64,000 nt of DNA from Ursus arctos (GCF_023065955.2 NW_026622952.1:29746313-29810312); one strand, 5' to 3'. Positions 23,294-35,100 are shown, numbered from the stretch's first letter. A program made the numbers and translations. The notes: generated from the letters alone by a model not told the origin.

Positions 23294-23830
23294 TTTTTTT
23301 TTTGTAGGTACTCAAAATACATTTATTAGATGAATGATTGCCCCCTGACCCTAAGCTCTTGTGGCCCCCACATTGGCTGGCTACTCTGGCTCCCCTGGGT
23401 TTCCTCTGTGGGAAGAGAGGGGTCAGGCACCCTGACCTTGCCTACCTGAGCTCTACCCGCTCAGGCCTCAGAAGAGGTTTGGCTTGTGTTTTTAATGTGT
23501 CCGTTAAGACTCAGTAAGAAATCAACTTTCACCTTCTGGTGGTAGTAAGGGGAGGTGCAGGTAACAAGAAGTGAGCATGGGGAGTGGGATTACTTGAATG
23601 TATGTTTGCTGGTTTGCATAAATTTTGAGCCTCAACTAGTGACCGTTTGTACTAGAAACTGAAGGTAGTCACTGACAGCAAAATCATAATCTAACAACCG
23701 TTAACACCATCTCTGCCACAGTCACACCCATCCTGAGGGCAGATGCCCAGACTGGGAACGGACTCACTCCGTACTAACGAGCGTGGGTAAAGGCTGTAAT
23801 CCCAGTCTTTACTGCTCTGCCTCTGACTCC
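23294..23830 (-). pseudogene. Possible retrocopy 3' end (unidentified transcript)
   Basis: Read on the minus strand, this is GC-richer than its surroundings and ends in an AATAAA signal (23322-23327 reversed) about 18 bases before a run of A (23294-23303). That is the layout of a reverse-transcribed polyadenylated transcript. It directly abuts the short L1 3' end on the same strand. I found no coding frame I recognise, so it may be only a 3' UTR. The upstream limit is a guess. Confidence 0.4.
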
Positions 23831-23849
23831 TTTTATTAATAGCCTTGTT

Positions 23850-24070
23850 TTATTATTATTTATTAATTTATTTATTTTAAAATTAGGATTGATTTTATTG
23901 TACCCATACACATCCATGTGGTCAGAGTAAACTGAATCCGCTACCTTTAGTTCCTCTGGCCAACTCGAGACGTAATTGGAACTCAAACAATCGAATATTT
24001 GAGTTGTGGAATGCTGTTTTATCATTTGACTTGATCAAAAAAGCTAATTGAAACTTCATGTTCTTTAAGA
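23850..24070 (-). other. Second A-tailed minus-strand stretch, unassigned
   Basis: On the minus strand this ends 'gtacaataaaatcaatcc' followed by an A/T-rich tail, again an AATAAA-plus-tail layout. It could be part of the same retrocopy or another retroposed fragment. An 83-codon frame across it has no domain I recognise. Confidence 0.25.
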
Positions 24071-24080
24071 GGTTATATCT

Positions 24081-24311
24081 ATTTATTTTATTTTTAAATT
24101 TATTTAAAGACTTATGTACTTGAGAAAGAGAGGGAGAGAGCAAGTGAGCGTGTGTATGAGCTGGGGGAAGGGTAGAGGGAGATCATCTTCCAAGCTGACT
24201 CCATGCTGAGTACAGAGCCCCACCCAGGGCTTGATCCTGTGACCCATGAGATCATGATCTGAGCCAAAACCAAAAGCCAGACTTGTAACTGACAGAGCCA
24301 CCCAGGCACCC
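24081..24311 (-). mobile_element. Can-SINE, older type
   Basis: Reverse-strand SINE: A/T tail, 'gagaaagagagggagagagc', 'gatcatgatctgagcc' and head 'gccacccaggcaccc'. A short 'atatct' repeat flanks it. A long poly-T (about 24317-24342) follows on the right. Confidence 0.92.
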
Positions 24312-24316
24312 ATATC

Positions 24317-24342
24317 TTTTTTTTTTTTTTTTTTTTTTTTTA
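24317..24342. repeat. Poly-T run
   Basis: About 25 T directly after the head of the reverse-strand SINE, where no tail is expected. It may be the tail of a separate, otherwise lost insertion. Confidence 0.7.
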
Positions 24343-24600
24343 GATCAAAACATGTCATACTCTTTTCAATATGGCCACAAATAAATGGTTTTATCTACTT
24401 TGATCCTTAAAGTCCCTGCTTCAGCCAGGCTTAATCTTTTCTTAAGCAACGTTTTCTAACCTCTAGGCTTGATCATATCCATGTTTCTTTACAAGGCACT
24501 CATCAGGAGACAGTTTTTCTTAGAATTAATCACTTTGTTTTCTATTTCTGATTTACTGTTTACAATTTTATTATTTATCAGATTTTATTGTATTCACTTT

Positions 24601-25209
24601 TTAAAATTCAAGTATAGTTAACAGAAAATGTTATATTAATTTCAGGTCTACAATATAATGATTCAACAATTCTATATACTTCTCAGTGCTCATCACAATA
24701 AGTGTACTCTTAATCCCCTTTTATCTATTTGCCCCATCCACCTATCCCCCTCTCTGCTGGCAACCATCGGTTTGTTCTCTGTATATAAGAGCCTGTTTGT
24801 CTCTTTTTTTTTTCTTTGTTTGTTTTGTTTCTTAAATTCTGCATTTGAGTGAAATCATGGCATTTGCCTTCCCCTGATTTATTTCACTTAGCATAATATA
24901 ATCCAGGTTCATCCATATTGTTGCAAAAGGCAAGATTTCATTGTTCCTTATGGCTTGGTGATATTCCATTGTATGTATACACCACATCTTCTTTATCTAT
25001 TTATCTATCCATGGACACTTGGGCTGCTTCCATATCTTGGCTCTTGTAAATAAAAATAATACTATTGGAGGGAATCCAAACTGGTGCAGCCACTGTAGAG
25101 AACAGTATAGAGGTTCCTCAAAAAATTAAAAATAGAACTACCTTATTATCCAGTAATTCCACTACTAGATTTTTTACCCAAAGAAAATGCAAACACTAAT
25201 TTAAAAAGA
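24601..25209 (-). mobile_element. Carnivore L1 3' end with 5' inversion (twin priming)
   Basis: 24601-25055 is reverse-complement L1 3' UTR ('cagtgctcatcacaataag', 'tcacttagcataatataatc', 'ggtgatattccattgtatg'). From about 25066 to 25190 the text switches to the forward L1 strand ('ccaaactggtgcagccac', 'gaggttcctcaaaaaatt', 'acccaaagaaaatgcaaac') from a more upstream L1 position. A 12-bp near-perfect duplication, 'tgtattcacttt' (24589-24600) and 'tgtatttacttt' (25210-25221), encloses both parts, so they arrived as one insertion. Confidence 0.88.
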
Positions 25210-25257
25210 TGTATTTACTTTGTATAACTTGTTTCCTTAATATACTCTGCATTTCTT

Positions 25258-25470
25258 TCTTTCTTTCTTTTTTTTTTTTAAAGATTTTTTATTTATTTAT
25301 TCGACAGAGATAGAGACAGCCAGCGAGAGAGGGAACACAAGCAGGGGGAGTGGGAGAGGAAGAAGCAGGCTCACAGCGGAGGAGCCTGATGTGGGGCTCG
25401 ATCGCATAACGCTGGGATCACGCCCTGAGCTGAAGGCAGAGGCTTAACCGCTGTGCCACCCAGGCACCCC
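25258..25470 (-). mobile_element. Can-SINE, young type, perfect TSD
   Basis: Reverse-strand SINE with 'gacagccagcgagagag' tract and head 'gccacccaggcacccc'. The target-site duplication 'tatactctgcatttctt' is perfect over 17 bp at 25241-25257 and 25471-25487. Confidence 0.98.
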
Positions 25471-25507
25471 TATACTCTGCATTTCTTGAAGGGATACTTT
25501 AGGATGT

Positions 25508-25525
25508 ATATGTGTGTGTGTGTGT
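25508..25525. repeat. (TG)n short microsatellite
   Basis: About nine TG units downstream of the SINE. Confidence 0.8.
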
Positions 25526-25959
25526 TGTATCTGTAATCTTATTATTTTATTTATTCCCTGAGTGTAAGCTAAGTGGTGACTGAACACTTACCCTGCTCAG
25601 ACCTACTAAGACATGTTAAGAAATTGGACTTCCTCTGGTGCATGATAGGAAGTTACTGAGAAATTCAAATCAGGCAGTGATGTTAGAGATTTGTGAAATG
25701 TAAATCTGGATGAAGTGTAGCAGATGGATTGGAAGAGGGAAAAACTGGACCCAGGAAGGCCAGTTGGTACATGACTGAAATACTATTGTCAAGAGACGTT
25801 TAACTCTGAATTGTGAAAATAGTAATAGGAGGGGAAAAAAGGACAAAATTTGAGACATGTACAAAACATTCAATGTTTGCCTCCATTGTTCTAGGACACT
25901 GGGAAATGTGAAAATTTTCATTGGAAAATTGAATCACTTGTCCTTATCTTTATAATTCT

Positions 25960-26170
25960 TTTTTTTTTAGAATTTTTTTTTAAAGATTTTATTTATTTAT
26001 TCGACAGAGATAGAGACAGCTAGCAAGAGAGGGAACACAAGCAGGGGGAGTGGGAGAGGGAGAAGCAGGCTCAGAGCAGAGGAGCCCGATGCGGGGCTCG
26101 ATCCCATAACGCCGGGATCACGCCCTGAGCCAAAGGCAGACGCCCAACCGCTGTGCCACCCAGGCGCCCC
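25960..26170 (-). mobile_element. Can-SINE, young type
   Basis: Reverse-strand SINE with two T blocks, 'gacagctagcaagagag' and head 'gccacccaggcgcccc'. The duplication 'tatctttataattct' (25945-25959) and 'tatttttataattct' (26171-26185) differs at one base. Confidence 0.97.
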
Positions 26171-26221
26171 TATTTTTATAATTCTAATGCTGGTTTCCCA
26201 TTTCCCATTTCTGTCTCTTTC

Positions 26222-26545
26222 TTTTTTTAATAGACTTAACTTTTTTTAGAGAAGTTTTAGGTTCAGAGCAAATCGAATGGAAATTACACAGATTCCCTAT
26301 TCCTTGCCCCCAACACATGCACAGCCTCCCCCACTATCAGCATTCCTGACCAGAGGGGTACATTTGTTGCAGTTGATGAACCCATATTGGCACATCATTG
26401 TCAGCCAAAGTCTGTGGTTTACCTTAGGGTCACTCTTGGTGTTACACATTCTATGGGTTTGGGCAAATGTATAACGAATGACATGTATCCACCATTGGAG
26501 TGTCATAAAGAGCTGTCTAACTGCCCTAAAAATCCTCCATGCTCC
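26222..26545 (-). mobile_element. Antisense old L1 3' UTR (L1ME-like)
   Basis: The plus strand begins 'gagaagttttaggttcagag' and continues 'catgcacagcctcccccac', 'ggggtacatttgttgcag', 'cacatcattgtcagccaaag' and 'gacatgtatccaccattgg'. I know this block as the reverse complement of an old L1 3' UTR. The right limit after 'gccctaaaaatcctcc' is uncertain. Confidence 0.75.
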
Positions 26546-27049
26546 TTCTGCTCATATCTTATAGATTTGAGGTTTGGGGCCTGTCTTTTCTTGTCCCTTA
26601 CCCTATTATATATCCTGCAATGGTTTAATTTCTGGTGACTGACTTCACTTTAACCAGGGTCCCATGACTAGGACATTTACGGGGACAGTAATACAAAAAT
26701 AACTTGGTTCTTCTCTTTGGACCCAGCATTCAATCAATGCCATCTGTCTATAGGTCATACTTTTTAAGTATGTCTGGCCTGTTTCTTATGGCCAGACTTC
26801 AGTTTCAAGATCCACATAAGAATTGTAGGAACAGAATTTATGTACTGCCATGCCTGAGCTCCTTTCTTGGCTTCTCCAGGACTTTATTTGTATTCCAATT
26901 CCCCAAACCCCAGAACTGAAACTCTGCTCTTGAAAGGCATTCCTTGTGATAATCTCCTGTCACATTTCCTTATTATTGCAGTGCACAGCAACTTCTCTGT
27001 GATAATTACATAGTCAGACTTCTTGATCACTACCTGTTGGTGGCTTGTG
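26546..27049. other. No gene or named repeat recognised
   Basis: Mixed-composition sequence after the L1 3' UTR that may be more of the same L1. Short plus-strand open frames (for example 26704-26919) have no domain. Confidence 0.35.
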
Positions 27050-27180
27050 TTTGTTTATTCACTCACCAAATAGGTCATTATCAAGAACCTTTTATGTATA
27101 AAACTATTTCACTAGCATCAAGGGGAGTGCATATATGAATGGAACCAATTCCCTGCCCTTGAAGAATTTATAACCTGGAA
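27050..27180 (-). mobile_element. Possible L2 3'-region fragment, antisense
   Basis: 'tttattcactcaccaaatag', 'cctgcccttgaagaattta' and 'taacctgg' resemble the reverse-complement end of L2. Very diverged, so low confidence. Confidence 0.35.
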
Positions 27181-27319
27181 GAATTGACTGAAAGTGGTCC
27201 TGACTACCTTCTTGTTCTGATTTATGAGGGATTACCATATTCTTGACTTAAAGTCCTTTTTAAATAAAATACCCATTTTTAATGGAAAATGAAGACAGAG
27301 CAGTAGAAAGTAAATTCTT

Positions 27320-27533
27320 CTGTTAAAAAAAGATTTATTTATTTATTTTAGAGACAGATTGCCTATGGAAATGGTGGAGAGAGGCAGAGGGGAAAGGAGA
27401 GGGAGAGAATCTCAAGCAGACACCCCGTCCATCATGGAGCCCATCAGGGGCTTGATCCCACGACCCTGACATCACAACCCTAGCTGAAATCAAGAGTTGG
27501 ATGCTCAACCAACTGAGCCACCCGGGCCCTCCT
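27320..27533 (-). mobile_element. Can-SINE, older type
   Basis: Reverse-strand SINE with tail 'agatttatttatttatttta', 'ggcttgatcccacgaccc' and head 'actgagccacccgggcc'. Near-perfect duplication 'aaagtaaattctt' at 27307-27319 and 27534-27546. Confidence 0.94.
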
Positions 27534-27546
27534 AAAGTAAATTCTT

Positions 27547-29817
27547 TCTATACACACAGATGTATGTGCATACACATCCATTCTTTCCAGAGGAATCATT
27601 ATTAAGAATTTGATGTGTACACCTTCACTACTTTTTCCTTGTCTTTAGAAAATATATATTTATTTATATCAGACATACAAAATTTTATATGTAAATGGAT
27701 TTATATTATTATGCAGCAATTCTACTTAAAAACATCCTTTTGGATTTAAGCTCGTCTTTGGATTCTATTACTCAGAGTTTTGAATACTTCCAAAGGTGAT
27801 CAAATAAGGTTCTGCCACCAAATTATAAAAAGCTAATGTCAAACCAAAATTATGTGTTAACTGCTTTAATATAAAAGGCACATTAAACCAAACTCTAAAA
27901 TTCTCCCTTTTAAATTATGAATGTGTGGTATTGGTTAATTAGACAACTTACATTGATTTTAAACTCACATGAATTATCCATGTAAGACGGCTTAGAATAG
28001 AGTATCTTTATTTTGGTGTGAAAGTCTTGAGGGGTGATAAATATTTTTGATGTCTTGGGGAAAAAAATCAATGTGATAACGATAAACATTTTATATTGCT
28101 TAGGGTCTGGAATTCAAATTTCCATAGTGAAGAGCTATGGGTATTTAAAAAACAGACATAAGAAATGTGGAACATTGCCATATGCAATGATATGACTCTT
28201 ACCCTAACTAACTATAAGCTGCATTACGGTTGAAATACTCGCTCCAAATGTAGCACATTCAAATCTGGAAATTAAGTCAAATCCCAGTAGTTTCCCTTCA
28301 CTGGAGCACATTAATTATAGAAAATATTCATATCCTATTCAATTGCACATTTCTTAGATTTGATTTATAAACTTTAAATACCTTGGTTTTGCCTTTGTTG
28401 AATATTATTGATTTACTTGTTGAATTATGCCATTACACCAGAAGGGATTAAAGAGAAAATAGCAAAGTGAACCGATAATTGGGTGGTGGGTATTTTAGTG
28501 TAATAGAAATGCTAAGTTTTCACAAGTAGGTTATTTATTTACTTACTTACTCATTTGCTTATTTATTTATTTATTTACTTCAGTGAGCTGTAGTGGTGCT
28601 GATTCCATGGCAGTCCTAACTTAAATAACCTAATTGCATGTGGGAACTGAGAAGGAAAACAAATTGCTGTAATAGGAAGGGAAACTACTGTATAGCCCTG
28701 GAGTTTCTAATTTTGAATGACACATTACAATTTCAGGTTTATATTAAGTTCTCAGATTAGAATTTTATATAAAACTTTGGTGCCTGTTAAAATAATAATT
28801 ATTTGATACAAAAATATACATTAGTGTAAATAATGTCATAGTTGTCAAATTGTCAATTTGTGGAGTTATTATTAATTTGAAATATTTATGAGATAATCAT
28901 GATATACTGTCATCTAATAGTCATATTATTTACAACTTGTGTAACTTGTTGGAGAGTCTGTTGATATGGGCTTATATCAGTTCCGCGGTCCAGTTGGATG
29001 ATTAATGTGCCAATCCTTGGTGAAAAGTTATGCTCTTTTAAGAAGCATTAAATGGAGGGGAGCAGAATGATTAATTTGTGTCAGGGTTTTAAATAAGGAT
29101 CGGGAGGAAAAAGTTTTACAGTGAAAAACCAATCTCCAGAAAGAAGAATGTATGTAAGAATCAGGATAAAACTACCAATTTGAATTTGGAAATAATAACT
29201 GAAGAGCAGAGGTGGATAGAACCAAGGTAATGTTTCAGGGTCACCAAGAAGAAGAAATAGGTAATCAAAACAGAAAAGATCCTTCTTTATGATATATCCT
29301 ATCACTTCATTTTAAATTTGAATCTGTTTTGAATTTCTTTTAATGCTGCCATTTTGTTCCTGTGTCATGAACTGAAAAAAGAGCTTTGAAATAGTCAACA
29401 TTTATTACAAAGGTTTTTAAAGTATGTTCTTAACTTTAAACTTCATCACCTTTCATGTACTACTTATTATCTCTTTTATTATCTACCTCACCTAAATTCT
29501 CTGGAAGTTACTTGAGAAATTAAAAGGAAGATATTGAGTATATCAATAATGTTTTAGAGCGAGCATTAAAATGCAGTGGAGTGCAGTAATAGATTTTTTA
29601 TGGAAGGTATTATTTAGCTTTCCCTTATTGCTTCTAGTTATTTTTTCAAGTACAAGGAAAATGTTTAGAAAAGTACAATAGGTGTCCATTGTCCCTCACG
29701 GCCCCAACCTTCACACCTAAAACAAGCATACCCCAAGCCCAGGGTTAGGGATGCAACAGGAAGAGGAAGCTATCCCCAAAACTTTTAATGATTTACTTGT
29801 ACATTGTATTTTGTAAA
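27547..29817. other. 2.3 kb without a recognised gene or repeat
   Basis: Strongly AT-rich. It contains a TTTA/CTTA-type simple repeat at about 28529-28580 and nothing else I can name. Open frames are short (longest 74 codons, minus, 29081-29305). Confidence 0.45.
28529..28580. repeat. (TTTA)n-like tetranucleotide repeat
   Basis: 'ttatttatttacttacttac' and 'tatttatttatttatttac' make an imperfect tetranucleotide repeat of about 50 bases. Confidence 0.75.
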
Positions 29818-29834
29818 CCAGAAATTTTATTTTA

Positions 29835-30032
29835 TTTTTTATTTATTTTTTTTTCTTAAAGATTTTATTTATTTATTTGTCAGAGAGAGAGCACAAGCAG
29901 GTTGAGCAGTAGGCAGAGGGAGAAGCAGCTCCCCGTTGAGCCGGAGCCCAAAGCGGGACTCGATCCCAGGACCCTGGGATCATGACCTGACTCAAAGGTA
30001 GATGCTTAACTGACTGAACCACCCAGGTGTCC
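29835..30032 (-). mobile_element. Can-SINE, older type
   Basis: Reverse-strand SINE with tail 'aaagattttatttatttatt', 'gtcagagagagagcac', 'ggaccctgggatcatgacc' and head 'ccacccaggtgtcc'. The duplication 'ccagaaattttatttta' (29818-29834) and 'ccagaaatttgatttta' (30033-30049) differs at one base. Confidence 0.95.
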
Positions 30033-30334
30033 CCAGAAATTTGATTTTATATAACACAGAGGTTAGTAGTGAAGTCCCTGGAGTCAGAAAAATTGAAACT
30101 TGGGTCTGTCTTTTTTTTTTTTTTTTCCCTCTGTGATGTCACACAAGGGATTCCAATATTTAGCATATTCACCTTTAAGTTGAAGAAAATACTAACATTT
30201 ACTTTATAGTATTATGATAAACCTTATAGAAGTATATGGAGAAGGTACATCCAAAGCATTTTGTGTATTGTAGCTATTGTTTTAATATTTTAAAATCTGA
30301 TCACCTAACTTATTTTCCATCTAGAAAACTTAGT

Positions 30335-30660
30335 TGGTTTCCTGCTGTCTACTAGGTAAAGTCCAAGAGTGTTGGCATGCTACTCAAGGCCCGGTAGAGT
30401 CTGGTCCATACTTTCCTTTCCATTCTTACCTATTGTCAATACCCAAAAGAATGTGGGGGCATCAACCTTACACTTTCTGATAAAACTTTACAAAGTATTC
30501 ACCAATTCTAAGGGAGTTGTTTTCAAAGAGCTGTGATCCATTCACTTACAAGTTTGCTTTGCCCAGATAGCCTTCTACATTTCTCAACTTTATTTCCCAT
30601 TGTGCGTGCATTAAGATCCAGATAATTTTCACCTCGTGTGGTCTTTGAAGACATAATTGA
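30335..30660 (+). mobile_element. Probable L2 fragment, sense
   Basis: 'cctgctgtctactaggtaaa', 'gtccaagagtgttggcatg' and 'caaggcccggtagagtctgg' match the L2 block 'ctacaggataaagtccaa...aaggccc...tctgg'. The rest is poorly kept. Confidence 0.45.
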
Positions 30661-30926
30661 TTAGTTTCTCCTTTTTTATTGTTGTATAAGTTTTTACATG
30701 TTTTTATTTCAGTGCTATAGCTGATATGATGATCTGTTAATGTGCATTTCTCTGACACAGAGTTATAAACCCTCATGAACTCAAGAGTTTTGAGCTCCCA
30801 TGTCCTGTGTTTATTAGTTTCTAGGACATGGTAAGTATTCAGTCATGTTTTCAAGAAAAAAAAGTATGGACATTAAGAAAACAATACGGAGGTATTCACA
30901 TAGCTTAGCAAAACTTTAAAAAACAC

Positions 30927-31306
30927 TGTCATGAGCTGAATGTGTCCCTCTCCAAATTCATAGGTTGAAGCTCTATCCCCAAATGTGATGGTATTTGGAG
31001 GTTGGGCCTCTGGGAGATAATTAGGATTATGTGAGGTGATGAGAATGAGCCTCTCGTGATGGGATTAGTACTCTTATAAGAAGAGGAAGACAGTGAGATC
31101 TCTCTCTCCCTGTGCATGCACTAAGGAAAGGCCATGTAAGCACACACTGAGAGGGCAGTTGTCTACAAGTGAGACTTCACCAGGAACTGAATTTGCTGGC
31201 AACTGTGATCTTAGACCTTTCAGCTTCCAGAAGTGTGAGAAATAAATGTTGTTTAAGCTGCCCAGTCTTTAGCATTTTGTTATAGCTGCCTGAAGAGACT
31301 AAAACA
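30927..31306 (+). mobile_element. MLT1-type LTR (ERVL-MaLR), solo
   Basis: Starts 'tgtcatgagctgaatgtgtc' and ends '...gactaaaaca', the TG...CA ends of an LTR. Inside are 'ccaaattcataggttgaag', 'gatggtatttggaggttggg', 'cttataagaagaggaagac', 'tgtgagaaataaatgttg' (poly(A) signal) and 'gcattttgttatagctgcc'. About 380 bp, no internal retroviral sequence attached. Confidence 0.92.
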
Positions 31307-31426
31307 TACATATTATTTTATGTTGTCCTATTTTGTAGAGATACATTACATGTTGGAGGGAAGCTAGTTTGTTGGGGGCTTGGAATCTTTGGATAGAGCA
31401 TATCACTGTTTTAAAATTAGAAGTCT

Positions 31427-31621
31427 GGGGCGCCTGGGTGGCTCAGTTGTTAAGCATCTGGCTTTGGCTCAGGGCGTGATCCCAGCGTTCTGGCATCGAG
31501 CCCCACATCAGGCTCCTCTGCTGGAAGCCTGCTTCTTCCTCTCCCACTCCCCCGGCTTGTGTTCCCTGTCTCGCTGGCTGTCTCTCTCTCTGTCAAATAA
31601 ATAAATAAAAAATCTTAAAAA
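31427..31621 (+). mobile_element. Can-SINE, young type, perfect TSD
   Basis: Forward SINE 'ggggcgcctgggtggctcag' with 'ctcgctggctgtctctctc' and A-rich tail. Perfect 14-bp duplication 'aaaattagaagtct' at 31413-31426 and 31622-31635. Confidence 0.97.
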
Positions 31622-31635
31622 AAAATTAGAAGTCT

Positions 31636-34099
31636 ATTAGAAATATAAAAATGAACATAGAAAAAAATATGGGAAAAATTTTGGTTGTCAAGTGGTCAAG
31701 ACAGGCTGGAAGGAGATATAAGTAGCCTGGTTTATAATATAGTGAATAGTTAATAAATGTTTGTAAATAGCTGTCTTACAAGGAATGGAAGCATTGGTTA
31801 TTAAATAAACACCTAGTAGGCAGTCCTCTACTCGTCGATGTGAGATACACTTTTTAAAAAGTGTTTTTCCTCCGAGTTTCCATTTCTCCTTGTGCACAAA
31901 AATGTAGGATTAGGTCCATCAGGTGTGACCAGAACTTTGCACATTTCTAAGTTTAGTCCTGACATGAAATTCTGTTAATATAGTGTTCTAGTAAATTGCC
32001 CCTTAATTCTGAATTCAAAGCAAGCTTTAAAGTTATCAATAGGAAGATTAAACTTAAAGGTTAACAAAGATGAAGTTCCAAATGCAATCGATTGTTATCC
32101 TTTAAAAGACAAAGAGAGGAATACACAAATAGTCCAGGGCAGTTGGATTCATGTACGTGTATTTGACCACAGATTTTGACCCAAGTACTTCATATATCAT
32201 TGCATTTGAGCAATTAACTATTCACATATTCATATATTCATGCATTATTCAGGTCATTTATTTTAATTAAAATAATACAACACCTTCCAATGATTAATAA
32301 TTAGGTGTTTCAGAAAAGTAAATTTTACTTTGTTGAATTCATCAGAATTACAGTAATAGATATTTAATCTATTCCTGCATAAAGTTAGTTGCATAAAGTT
32401 TTATGCCTTGATACATAAAAATGTACATTCTCAGGATTTGAGTCCTGCCTGCATTTCATGTCATTATGAAATGAACAGCACAATAGCCTTTTTTTTTTTC
32501 TCCAAAGAAGTTGATATCTTTGTTGTAATTGTTGTAATTCAAGCTAAGGCAATATTGGACCTATTATCCTATCTCCATGTTTGGAAAATAATAATAAAAT
32601 AACACCGTTTCTTCATAATAGATACTCTGATGCCATTCACAACCACCACAAATAACCTGCCCCTTTATTTTTTACATTCCACTTAATAAATCAATACTTT
32701 TATTTATCTTTTGTATTTTTCCTTTCTTTCATAAAAACAGTCCTACTCTATAATACCCCTTTAATACCTGCCCCAAGATGGGATATCTATGTATTGCTAT
32801 GAAAAACACAACGATAATTTAGTATTTATTACAGGAATGACATCTGAGGATAAAATGCTTCTAACACCGCATCCAAATAATCCCAGATGAGGATCATTTT
32901 CATGCTTAATAAGTAGTTCTATTCACTATATCTTGTTTTGTTTGTTTCATATTTTTCCTGGTGTGGCGGTCTTGTAATAATTTCTGGCTCTAAAGTATGC
33001 TGTTGTTTGATTTTTATAAGACATCAGCTCGCAGTAAAACTGAACAGATGCGATTTAAAGTGCTGATCTATCTTACACATCCCCATAAACTTCCATTCCT
33101 ATTTCATAGGAATGAATAGGAATGAAATCCAGTGCAATTGTAAGTAGAATAATCTATTTCTAAGTTTTTCTACCCTGACACTACCACCTCCTCCCACTTC
33201 ACAGCAAGCATTTTCTTTGGTAAGAAAGCCTCCAGAAAAAAAAGAAATCTCTTACGGGCTGATTTCTCTGGATAATTCTTTGAAAACCTCATATTTACCA
33301 TAACAGACTCAGCAGATTCCACTGGCTGGGAGTCAAAAAAATTAACATTAGATTTCTCTTGCATAGTAGACATTAATGTACCTTTTTGTTCAATGAGCTA
33401 CTTTAGCAGATGGAATATAAAGTTCCACTCTGTGATTATGTCTCGAGCTAGCTGAGTTATAGGCACTTCAAGTACTTTTTGGAGAGTAGATTTTAAATAA
33501 CCCAGTTCATAGCACTTAAAATATTCTACTGACATCCTGAGGGTTACTCACCCATAGATTTTCAACATAGGCATAATACAGCATCAGTAAAGGACTCTAC
33601 AAGTGCTCAAATATTGTGTTCCTTAAAAACATATTTGGGTGTTTTTTTTAAAGGAAAATAAGCTAGTTGTAAGTGTTAAAATTTGTTACAGCAAATATGG
33701 AATTGGTTAACTATGAAATCCTGAGCTGTTACAACGGGAAGGATAGTTTATTGTGCTACACTGGAAATGTCACAATCATTAAAAAACACTTAGCTTAATT
33801 TAATATGGCAACTTTTCTAGTTGCCTAAAGATGGGTTGTGGTAAACCCACCATCACCATCACGGAGTGGCAGAAGAAATGAGAGAAAATTCAAGAACATT
33901 GAGAGAGAGAAAATGGCAATTCTATAAATAGAAGTAACTCTACTAGATATTTTCAGCATTCAGGGAGGTCATATTTATTCAAAACATGTGTTTACTGAGT
34001 ATTTCTTATAAGTGAAGACACATCGTTTCAATGATTTCTTTTGTCCACCCTAAAAAGGTAGTGCCTCTCAAAGTAAACCTTCTGTAAACAAGTATAAAG
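31636..34099. other. 2.5 kb without a recognised gene or repeat
   Basis: AT-rich, single-copy-looking. A short perfect hairpin, 'cattcctat' / 'ataggaatg' with a 3-base loop, lies near 33091-33111. Open frames do not exceed about 70 codons and show no domain. Confidence 0.45.
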
Positions 34100-35100
34100 G
34101 CTGGGTTACTACAGAAAGCAACTCTTTGAAAGGATCAGAGAACAAACAAGGCAGACAGAATAGGAGGGGCCCACATTCTGGAGACGAGAGAAGATGACTT
34201 GTGAGCCCCCCACTCACCTCTTTATTTTTCCTCAGGGTTTTGTCAAGTGCATGGATGGGGAGTCAGAGCAGAAAGTAAAGCCTTGGAGTTTACAGGGTCT
34301 CATTGTGTGGGAGACAGAAGTTGGTGTTTGGTCCCTCCAAGAAGAATTGAATTTCTTCTTGGAGGCAGGGAAACATAACTGTAGAGAAGTGAGTGGGACT
34401 GTGTGTGAAGTTTGCCACTGGTGATTTTGACTACTTCCTAAAGTTGGTGTTCAGGAAGAGACACCCAGAGAACAAGTATCCTGCTATGCTTTGAGATCCA
34501 AAGAACTGAGCAAATATTTCAGCAGTCTTATAGTTCTAGGGAAAATGAAGCAGCGGTGATTAAAAAATTGGACGACCCCAAAGAACACTCAGGGATTCTC
34601 AGTTAAGTTCCCAGAAAGAATGTGCCCTAAGGGCGGGGTCTACGCTTTAGGAGTACGAGCTGACGAAAGACAGTCCTAACTTCACAAAGCCCCAAACCTT
34701 TCCTGGATTGGATGATCCACCAAAAATCTCTATGCCTGCATGAGGATTAGTCCTCTCTTGACGAAGATCATTAGCCAGCACTTCTACACTTTTTATAATT
34801 ATAAATCACCAGATATGTCTATAAAATGCATAAAAACAAAGATAATAAATACAATGAAAATAGATCCACAGGAGATCTAGATATTCAAGTTATTTATAAA
34901 AAATAGACTTAAAATAATCACGATTATTATGTTAAAAATAAGAAAATTTTAGACTAAAAGAGTACAATAACTGAATGTAAGAATTAAGGAGGTAGACTTA
35001 TTAAATATGGCAGAAGAGAAAATTAGGAAATTATAAAAAATCAGAATTTAAAAAAAACATATAGAAATAGAATGGGAAATTCAAAAAAGAGTGTAAAAGG
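34100..35100 (+). mobile_element. Probable L1M 5' UTR/ORF1-region relic, sense
   Basis: 34780-35100 is A-rich and matches the start of L1M ORF1 in order ('cacaggagatctagatattc', 'ggcagaagagaaaattagg'). The GC-richer upstream part (34140-34770) has the look of an old L1 5' UTR. Frames are broken. The 76-codon frame at 34194-34424 has no domain. Confidence 0.45.
34334..34365. repeat. Perfect 13-bp inverted repeat, 6-base loop
   Basis: 'cctccaagaagaa' at 34334-34346 and its exact reverse complement at 34353-34365, separated by 'ttgaat'. The stem does not extend usefully beyond this, so it is short for a microRNA precursor. Confidence 0.85.

Noticed and set aside
31380..31604. 74-codon frame ending in SINE-coded residues (also 50609-50821 and 52959-53207)
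   Set aside because: These are translations of Can-SINE sequence, recurring because the SINE recurs.
34334..34365. microRNA precursor
   Set aside because: The perfect stem is only 13 bp and does not extend into the roughly 30-bp imperfect stem expected.
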